DNA of 64,000 nucleotides from contig NC_061121.1 in the NCBI RefSeq assembly GCF_002878395.1, positions 42,665,650 through 42,729,649 on the forward strand. Direction: 5' to 3'. The notes below the pieces were generated by a model. It worked only from the letters and a program-made list of their open reading frames with translations, searched no databases and had not been told where the DNA came from. Below are positions 56,730 through 64,000 of this stretch, in pieces; positions within the stretch are counted from its first letter, which is position 1, and each line of letters starts with the position of its first letter. The translations under genes were made by a program, and so were the position numbers. This DNA comes from Capsicum annuum (Eukaryota > Streptophyta > Magnoliopsida > Solanales > Solanaceae).

Positions 56730-56939
56730 ATGGTTTTTCTCAAAAATCAAATTAAACAATATCATATCCCTTTAGCTCACCTAATTGATTGTTTGGAGTT
56801 TCGTGTTAAAGATGATGATTTTTTTGTGCTCGAGTTATGGGCAAAGTTACTATTTCGGCAAAGAAAATTATCCCTGGTGAGGTTATTTTTGGCTGATTTT
56901 CTATTATCCGTACTTCCGGTAAACCTTCTAATCCAATAA
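56730..56939 (+). other. short ORF in the MULE derivative, unassigned
   Basis: 69 codons (MVFLKNQIKQYHIPLAHLID ... LELWAKLLFRQRKLSLVRLF), preceded by a pyrimidine-rich segment. It lies near the left end of the presumed element. It may be part of a captured gene; no family recognised. Confidence 0.2.
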
Positions 56940-58730
56940 TATTTTATTGAGCGAAGTAAAAAATCAATTAGAACCTCCGACAAAAGATGATATGGTGACC
57001 AACGGATTTAAATCCATTCATCTTTCCGAGGAAGAAAAAATCTAAGTACACTCACCTTGGAAATACTCTCTAATAATCAAGCTACTGGGAAAAAAATTGT
57101 GCATCATTGTCTCAAAAAAAAATAAATCAAGATCTATGGAGACCTTCAGAGCAATTTCTTGTATATGTTGTTCTCTATTTTTGTTGTTATATGTATCTCT
57201 TATTTTTTAAGTTTTAGTGAAATAGACATATTAAAGATACATGTTAGTAAACTTAAAGATATATATTATGTATGAGTTTGTTTTGTATGTATATCACACT
57301 ATTTTTTGTTTTGATTTAAATATTGATACCAAAGATACATAATCTGTAAAACAACAGATACATTTTAATCTTTTGTATTTCTGGTTCTGCGTTATTGTGA
57401 ATTTATGTATCTCTTGTTATTTCAGATCTGGGTAATTTTAGGCTTAGATACATATTTACACATACATGATACTTTTTCAATATCTTGTATCTATTGTCAT
57501 CTGTTTAAATTTATTTGTATCTCTTGTTTTCAAGTTTTAGTGAAATCACCATACTAAAGATACATATTAATAAGCTTAAAGATAATTATAGTGTATGAGG
57601 GCTATGTTATATTTATATGTATCTAGCATTATTTTATTTTATTTTAATTTAATTTTTTTGAATTCAATTATTTATCCTTTGTTCGTTATATCGTTAATCC
57701 AAACGCCAGAATGATGTAACAACACTGATATATTCATTGCAATTACTTCAAATAAAATTAATAAAAAAATAATAAAAAGGTTGTAGGAATCATGTATAAC
57801 TGAAAATAAAATATGAAAGAATTTTTGTTTAAAAATGTGGAATAACAAGAGATACGTATATATACACCTAATTTATATACAAGAGTGTTTTGTTAAATCA
57901 ATATGTATCTATACAAGAGTGATTTGGAGAACAAGACTCCAAAATCATTACTGCTAAGGACTCCTAATTTAAAACAACTGCACCACTCATTCAAGTAAAG
58001 TCCTAATAATAAACAACTATATACAAATAGACATTCGCTTGAACACCTACGTTACATTATCCTTAAATAAAGTATATCACTAGAAAAAAGTTATTTGGTT
58101 AGTGTCTTTATTGAGATTCTTGATGTCACTTATCTATTTGTTCATAGGTCGAAAACAACTAAAAATATTACGTGGAATTTAGCGTCTATTTGTATCTATT
58201 CAACATTCTTCTTTCCCTTTTTTTAAATGAGAATAATATTAAGGAAAAATTACCTAAAAGAATTTGTAGGATGCATCTCACATTAGTTATATGTATTTTC
58301 AACGACAATATGTTAAAAAATTAAGATATATTTTACCGTACAAAAAAATTTAACGAGATATACATATATGTACAATCTACCACAATATGTATCTTTAACA
58401 CTACTAATATGTATTTTTGGCATACTGATATCACTAAAACTAAAACACCAGGAGATAAAACACCAGGAGATACATATATATAAACAACCCGAACTAGAGA
58501 TACAAGATGAAGGAAAAATGCATCTAGTTAGACCAAATATGTATATCAGCCTACTAAAAATAACAAAAAATAAAATTATCAATTTTACATTAAATGTATA
58601 ATTGAATAAACAAGAGAGAAATAACTACTTTTGTAATGTTAAACAAGATAAAAATTTTGTAACGTTAAACAAGATACAACTTTTTTTTCTCAGATCTTTT
58701 TCCGCATAAATAAGATACAAATCTTTTTTG

Positions 58731-58892
58731 TCAGATCAATGGCAAGGAATACTCAATGGCATACCATGTCATAACTGAAGTAACAGTACACTTGTCCTTG
58801 TAGATTTGCCCAATCTTAACTTCACTATTTTTGCAACCTGTAATAATCTTGTTCCCCTTCATATCGAACAACGACAACGAAAGAGGTTTCGA
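58731..58892 (-). pseudogene. MULE transposase N-terminal fragment
   Basis: Reads SSKPLSLSLFDMKGNKIITG, then CKNSEVKIGQIYKDKCTVTS and VMTWYAIEYSLPLI, then TGA. The pattern (G)xIYKDKxTxxxVMxxYAIxxxxxx matches my recollection of the N-terminal MuDR-type domain of plant MULE transposases, where it precedes the catalytic domain. Only about 54 codons remain and the rest of the transposase is absent. The identification is from memory and should be tested by search. Confidence 0.5.
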
Positions 58893-59390
58893 TGATTATG
58901 GTATAATATCGCTAATCCAAACGGCGGAATGATGTAAGAACACTGAAATATTTATTGCTATTGATGAGAGAAAATCAACAAATCAAAAAAAGAGGTCGTA
59001 TGAATTTTTTTTTGGTGGAACGTATGAACTTTTTGCAACCTGAAAACTGATTATAGAAATGTTCTTATTTAAAATGGTGTAATAAAAAACTAATTACCAT
59101 ATATCGTGGTATATTATTTAGTTTTTACCGTAATTAGTTTGGTTAATTGCTATATTAATGCTTGTTTAGCTATTACAGTTTCTTAAAACATGCTAATTAA
59201 TTTAACCAATCTCTTAAAATATTCTAATTAGTTTAACTAATACATGTATATGTAGGACGTATCTAACTTAACTTATATGTATCTTCAAAGGTTAAATGTT
59301 GGGTTTTAATGAAATTTTGAAAATAGTTGGGATTTTTAGTAAATACTAGTAAACATGTCGTTATATATGTAATTTTTAGAAAAAATTAAG

Positions 59391-59724
59391 TGGACGTAAT
59401 ATAAGACGTCAAGTTAATTTGATATTAAATATTATTAATTTTTTAATACTTAAATGATTCTATGATAATTTTCAATATTAATTTTTTAATCCTAAATGAC
59501 TTATAATAATTTATTAGGGGTGATATAGTTAAATTATCATTGAAGCAGCTGAAGCAAACATGTCATAAATGTTTACTTTACTTTTTTTACTAAATATTAT
59601 TAATTTTATAATACGTAAATGACATATAATAATTAATCAAGGACGATATAGTAAAACTACGGAGTAAACAGCTAAACGGTCGACAAGCAGGACGACCGGA
59701 AGCTGCTCACTCCCTCTTCCATTC
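59391..59724. other. AT-rich spacer
   Basis: No gene. Contains TTTTAATACTTAAATGA and ATGACTTATAATAATTxATTAG blocks that recur at 56,340-56,400 and 59,490-59,630, i.e. low-grade repeat sequence. Confidence 0.4.
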
Positions 59725-60760
59725 ACTCTTTTTATATAGAGTAATGTCCTTTAAATATTTTACATTGTTAATTATTAGTATTTATAGTATTCTCAACATC
59801 ATTCAAATAATTATCTCAATTTATGCAACATCACAAAAATTTTGAGAAATAAATGATTTTTTTATCATGTCTTTTAAATATTTTAAAATTAATTATTGTA
59901 ATTTATAGTATTTTTTATAATAATTTAAAATAAATATAAGCAATTCTAGAAAAATCTTCAAATAATAATAAATGAAACTTTGAGAAGCTTGTCATTTTTT
60001 TAAAATGACCCTAAGCTCCTCATTCACTCTTATTCATTTTCCAGACTGACTTTAAGCTCATCAAAAATATATAAGTGAGACTTTGAGGAGCTTATTTATC
60101 ATTTTTGAAAGTTGATCCCAAGTTCCTCTCATTCTTTTTTTTATATGTCTTTTAAATATTTTAAGTTGTTAATTATTATTATTTATAGTTCTTTTATATC
60201 ATTTTAAAATTGTTATCCCAATTTAAGCAACACTGCAAAAAATTTGAGAAACAATCAATTTTTTATTATGTCTTTTAAATATTTTAACATTAATTATTGT
60301 AATGTATACCTATTTTTTACGTAAATTTTAAGTAAATATAAGTAATTCTAGAAAAGTCCTCAAATAATAATAAATGAAACTTTGAGGAGCTTAGTTGTCA
60401 TCTTTAAAAAGATCCTAAGCTCGTCATTCAGTCCTCATTCACTCTTATTACATAGAGTAATGTTTTTATTATTATTTATAGTATCTTTTTTATATCATTT
60501 TTAAATAGTTATCCCAATTTAAGCAACACTACAAAAATTTTGAGAAGCAATCAATTTTTTATCGTGCCTTCTACATATTTTAATATTAATTATTATAATG
60601 TATATTATTTTATTTTACGTAAATTTTAAATAAATATAACTAATTGTAGAAAAATCCTCGAATAATAATAAATAAAACTTTGAGGAGCTTAGTTGTCATT
60701 TAAAAAAAAACGACCCTAAGCTCCTCATTCAATCCTCATTCACTCTTACTTTTAAGTAAA
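59725..60760. repeat. AT-rich tandem array, three ~310-bp units plus a partial unit
   Basis: Units at about 59,735-60,035, 60,130-60,440 and 60,445-60,755, with a partial unit at 60,035-60,130. Each carries ATTTAAGCAACACT(A/G)CAAAAA or a close variant, GAGAAxCAATCAATTTTTTAT, TTAATTATTGTAATxTATA, AATAATAATAAATGAAACTT, TTGAGGAGCTTAGTTGTCAT and CCTAAGCTCCTCATTCACTC. Several units are bounded by TATATAGAGTAATGT-like strings. Related in its core (TTTTAAATATTTTAAGTTGT, TTAATTATTGTAATTTAT) to the 50.6-56.3 kb array. Confidence 0.8.
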
Positions 60761-61181
60761 AAAATGCATCATTTTAGTAATGACTAATGTAGTTTAATCT
60801 ATTGTCGCACGCTACAAGACTTAATATTCTCAATATTGATAATTCTATTTGGTGTTTATGTAATCTGATTATGTACAGATTTTTGACATAATCAATGATT
60901 AACAATTGTTTATAATTAATTGTCACTTATTTTTTTATTGAATTTCCACTTTTACTTGTCATTTTTGACATATCAAGAAAGAATAATTTTTTCGTAATTA
61001 TCCTTAACATCAATTATTTATTCTCCAAACTAGTTTCAAAACACAATAATAATCATCGATTAATATGAGGCTACTATGGCCAAATAGCAATATTAATAAT
61101 TATTTTTTAATAGATATGTCAAGTCAAAATGTGACAAGTAAAAGTAAATGGAGGAAGTATTAAACTTTGTTTTGAGTTTCT
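60761..61181. other. AT-rich spacer, nothing recognised
   Basis: Low-complexity intergenic DNA without ORFs or identifiable repeat termini. Confidence 0.4.
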
Positions 61182-61184
61182 TTA

Positions 61185-61638
61185 GGAATCATTTGATAGA
61201 GTGGATAAAAATGATACAAAATATGGTGTATTAGTAATATTTGTATTAGCTATGCTTGCGTTAGTTATGCTTGCATTTTCTTATGCAGTATTTGGTTTGA
61301 TGTATTAAAAATACATGAATTGTATAATTCTTTTTTAAAAAATATTTTTTTTATAAAAATACCCTCCATATATATGTGAAAACTGGAAAGGATGTGAAAA
61401 AGATTTGGTGGAATAATTGTGTCTTTAATCGTGATGATACATGCGTTAAAATTTATTGCATTACTAATACCATGAATTTTGAGGTATTAGTAATATATCC
61501 CTCAATATACAATAGACTATATAACTAATACTTGCATTAGTTATACGTAGACTAAAAAATGTACCAAACAAGATTCTAATAATATACATTAACTACTGCA
61601 TGCATTATTTTTTCCAATACACTCTATCAAACGACCCC
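61185..61638. mobile_element. Tourist-like (PIF/Harbinger) MITE
   Basis: 454 bp. TIRs GGAATCATTTGATAGAGTG and CACTCTATCAAACGACCCC (three mismatches), flanked by TTA on both sides (61,182-61,184 and 61,639-61,641), the 3-bp TSD of PIF/Harbinger elements. Inner repeats GCATTAGTTAT/ATTAGTTATGCTTGC add to the foldback. No coding capacity. Confidence 0.8.
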
Positions 61639-61641
61639 TTA

Positions 61642-62289
61642 ATGCATTTACTAGCTTAGTGACGTCATTTAATACCAGCATAAAAATCTTGTCATTAGTA
61701 TTAATACTGGTGATTGCGGTATCTATGTTAGTTAAAATGTACTCCTCATTCATTTTTCTAATTAGCTAACTAAGTTAAAGTAATTACTAAATTATAAATG
61801 GGTCAATAGTAGGGAGCAAATAGACAAATATCGGTAAGCAAATAGTACAGTCCCCTTATCCTAGCACATAAAGAGACATAGAGAAAATGACCAATAGAAA
61901 AAAGCAAAAGAACTAACTTTGGATAAGAAAATTTCATGATAGGACAGATTAGTTGAATTAAAGTGAGAGGAAAAATAATAGCATTTTCCTTTTCAACTCT
62001 TTTCTTTTTTGTGATATATGGACTAGGGAAATCAAGCTACGAGTGCGAGGTTCGATCAAATATAATAATGGACTAGGGAAATCAAGCTATGAATGAGGGT
62101 TCGATCAAATTCAATAAATTCTATTCTAATATATATGTATATATATGTTGGAGTTTTTTATTTTTGAAGTTTTAATGATGTTTGTTGTTTCGGATAGATT
62201 GATTATTTTATTCTTTTGTGGTAGTCTTATGATGGTTACTATTTATTGTTTTTGTTACTGCTACTATTTCCTTTTTTTTATATTACGTC
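61642..62289. other. spacer with a short direct repeat
   Basis: No gene. GGACTAGGGAAATCAAGCTA followed by GAG...GTTCGATCAAAT occurs twice in direct order (62,020-62,064 and 62,070-62,110), a ~45-bp tandem duplication. Confidence 0.6.
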
Positions 62290-62400
62290 TTTTCTAGATT
62301 GTTTTTGTCTTGAGCTAAAGATCTATTGAAAATAGTCTCTCTACCTTACTTCCAAGATAGAGGTATAGACTACGTACACTCTATCCCTCCCAGACTTCAA
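62290..62400 (+). repeat. decayed RTE-tail or SINE-like fragment
   Basis: AAAGATCTATTGAAAATAGT, CTCTCTACCTTACTTCCAAG, ATAGAGGTATAGACTACGTA and CTATCCCTCCCAGACTTCA align with the RTE 3' tail at 55,770-55,860. It could be a severely 5'-truncated RTE copy or a SINE that shares the tail. It is cut on the right by the hAT-type element. Confidence 0.6.
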
Positions 62401-62423
62401 TTTGTAGATATACACCGGCTATA

Positions 62424-63075
62424 CAGGAGCGGCTCAATAAATTTGGTGGCCTAAAGCCGAACTTTAGTATAAGGCCTTAATTTATTGCTCCCCTCCACCC
62501 CCTCCTGCTATGTATATATGCAAAGTCGTTGCTTACTTAGATAAAAGAGGAAATGAAAAGGCATAATTTGATTCATTTATTTCAATTATCAAATTAAATG
62601 ATTCATAAAGAGTCATATTCAAAGAATATAAGGATCTAAAAGAGTAATTCATATTATCTAAAAAAAAAAGTGCAATGGTACTACCATTCATAAGTTTAGA
62701 AATTTTATATTTTAATATACTTACTTCATACAAAGTACTTGTCATGCTCCGTTTTAGACTGTCAAATTGTATACACCTAAAAAATTACAATTTATAGAGC
62801 TTTTCGTGTAGTTTATGAATATCTGATATTTAATTTTTGTATGTTAAATTAATTTAATCTAATTTAACTTCAAAAATTATTCAAATTAACTTTCAAAAAT
62901 TAAAATATACCAAGAATTTTGAATTAAAGTAGTAATTATTTATAAGTTTTTACACTATAATTTTTTTAGAAAAATAAATAAATAACATGTACACATACTA
63001 TTAGTAGAAAATGGGCCCAAAAAACTTAGAGGCCCGAAGCATTTGCTTCACTTGCTTCACGTATAGCCGGCCATG
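62424..63075. mobile_element. hAT-type non-autonomous DNA element
   Basis: 652 bp, starting CAGGAGCGGCTCAATAAATT and ending TATAGCCGGCCATG; TIRs are imperfect (CAxGxxCGGCT). The 8-bp TSD CGGCTATA (62,416-62,423 and 63,076-63,083) fits hAT. Subterminal GGTGGCCTAAAGCC and GAGGCCCGAAGC are GC-richer than the AT-rich interior. No transposase is seen. Confidence 0.75.
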
Positions 63076-63083
63076 CGGCTATA

Positions 63084-63629
63084 TATAAATATTAGTTTAC
63101 AAGTTATTAACACTTGATTAAATTGTTATTTCAAAATTTAAAAAATCTATAAAATTAAAATTTTGACTTTGTCTACGTGCAGGACTATCTTTTATAAAAT
63201 GGCTCTTTGTTGCATTAGAAGTAAAATAATTGGACGTGACAATCCATGGACATAAACTAAGGGTGATACCAATTGTAGGGGTGCGGATAACTTGGGTAAC
63301 TTGCGTGGATAACTTGTACTTGGATAATTAGTAGATAACTAGTACTTACTAGTTCTATCATGTTAATTGAAATGCTATGTCATAACATTCCTTAGTTATT
63401 TGTTTTAACTTTATTAATTCTTCTGTATTATTTTTAAGGTATAATATATGTTCCATATTTCTAGTTTTTATGTAGTCAAGTAGATTCTTTTTCATAAGTG
63501 TTTCTATTAATCTTATTTGCTCCATATCTTGTCTCCAGTATTCTAAGTATTCGTAGTTTATCATTTTATTCTATAGTAGTTGTAATACTGCAAATTTCTT
63601 TGTAATAATTTATTCTACTTGTACTATAT
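63084..63629. other. AT-rich spacer, nothing recognised
   Basis: Contains a small tandem stretch of AACTTGxxxGGATAACT/TAGTACTTACTAGT motifs near 63,290-63,360. The 68-codon minus ORF at 63,358-63,564 has no recognised motif. Confidence 0.4.
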
Positions 63630-64000
63630 CTGATGGACAAAATGACCTTCTGGACCCCTGTACTATGTCGATTTTGTAAGTTGGACACTTCTACTTATAT
63701 GTTTGTCATCTTGACCCCTGAACCCACTAAAAAGCAATATTTTAAACCTTTTTTGGTGAGTGTAACACACTCTCCCCCACGTCAGCTGCCATGTCAGCTG
63801 CCCACGCCTGCCACATCATTCTTTTTTTAAAAAACATTACATTGAATTCCAAGTCATTTTTAAAATGCTACATAACAAATTAAATATTAAAATTAATTTA
63901 ATTAAATAAGAAAAATTTATAAATTGTAGAGAAATTTGAATAATTACGTTTTTATTTTTGCTCACAAATTAAACATCAAATCCATTTCAAATAATTAAAA
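63630..64000. repeat. probable left part of a MITE/MULE, continuing past the window
   Basis: GACAAAATGACCTTCTGGAC, CCCCTGTACTATGTCG, TTGACCCCTGAACCCACT and CCACGTCAGCTGCCATGTCA are of the same style as the arms at 17.5 kb and the centre of the 27.56 kb MITE (CCACGTCAG). The right end lies outside the window, so the class was not determined. Confidence 0.4.

Larger units (their letters stand above)
56425..59390. mobile_element. large MULE derivative with transposase remnant
   Basis: Degenerate inverted ends meet at TTACTAAAAATCCC (about 56,465) and its reverse complement GGGATTTTTAGTAA (about 59,328), with partial similarity of ~100 bp on each side. The interior is rich in AGATACAT/ATGTATCT motifs (57,180-58,500). 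A direct repeat of ~50 bp, AATCCAAACGCCAGAATGAT (57,697) and AATCCAAACGGCGGAATGAT (58,917), lies inside. A MULE-transposase-like fragment is at 58,731-58,892. No clear TSD. Confidence 0.5.

Noticed and set aside
57180..58500. AGATACAT motifs considered as telomere-like or a protein-binding array
   Set aside because: Spacing is irregular and the motif does not match plant telomere repeats; best read as subterminal or internal MULE sequence.

Overview
The window looks like repeat-dense intergenic chromatin of a dicot nuclear genome. It is most likely a Solanaceae species, an inference from the style of the RTE LINE tail (ending in a GGGTTTGTTGTTG-like motif), the Tekay-like chromovirus, the copia family and the MITE families. 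I see no bacterial-style operons, no tRNA or rRNA genes and no CRISPR array. The only host gene I recognise is a WD40-repeat gene of the JINGUBANG (JGB) type on the minus strand at 6,269-8,278. It keeps a clean GT-AG intron but carries three in-frame stop codons, so I call it a pseudogene. Nearly everything else is transposable elements and their debris.

Layout: 1-5,554, a degraded Ty1/copia element (minus), cut by the window edge. 6,269-8,278, the JGB-like pseudogene. 8,764-14,267, a full-length L1-type LINE (minus) with a 12-bp target-site duplication (TSD). 14,484-15,306, a hAT-type element (8-bp TSD). 15,854-16,958, a non-autonomous Mutator-like element (MULE) with ~300-bp terminal inverted repeats (TIRs) and a ~10-bp TSD. 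17-22 kb, AT-rich DNA with two Helitron-like 3' ends, a ~400-bp tandem duplication, a Stowaway MITE and microsatellites. 22,512-23,509, a solo copia LTR (TSD ATAAC).

From 24,407 to 49,007 there is a four-level nest. A second copia element (TSD AATAG) is split by a Tat/Ogre-like solo LTR (25,935-44,261, TSD ATGTA). That LTR is split by a second L1 LINE (about 28,844-43,961). The LINE's ORF1 is split by a chromovirus-type Ty3/gypsy element (33,118-43,267, TSD CCTAC/CCTGC) with 2.7-kb LTRs, a tRNA-iMet primer-binding site, a polypurine tract and a chromodomain.

From 49 kb on: a MULE-like element (49,115-50,443), an AT-rich tandem array, an RTE-clade LINE (about 51,720-55,880) whose 2.9-kb ORF has five nonsense codons but no frameshift, a second MULE derivative with a short transposase-like remnant (about 56,425-59,390), another array of the same AT-rich tandem family (59.7-60.76 kb), a Tourist-like MITE (61,185-61,638) and a hAT-type element (62,424-63,075).

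No element appears able to encode working proteins: each coding region has stops, frameshifts or lost catalytic residues. No multi-gene host system was found. The main value of the window is the well-resolved insertion order, the decay signatures and a few unassigned coding-like fragments (about 47.6-48.35 kb and 23.59-23.70 kb). All identifications were made by reading the sequence; no database search was run.
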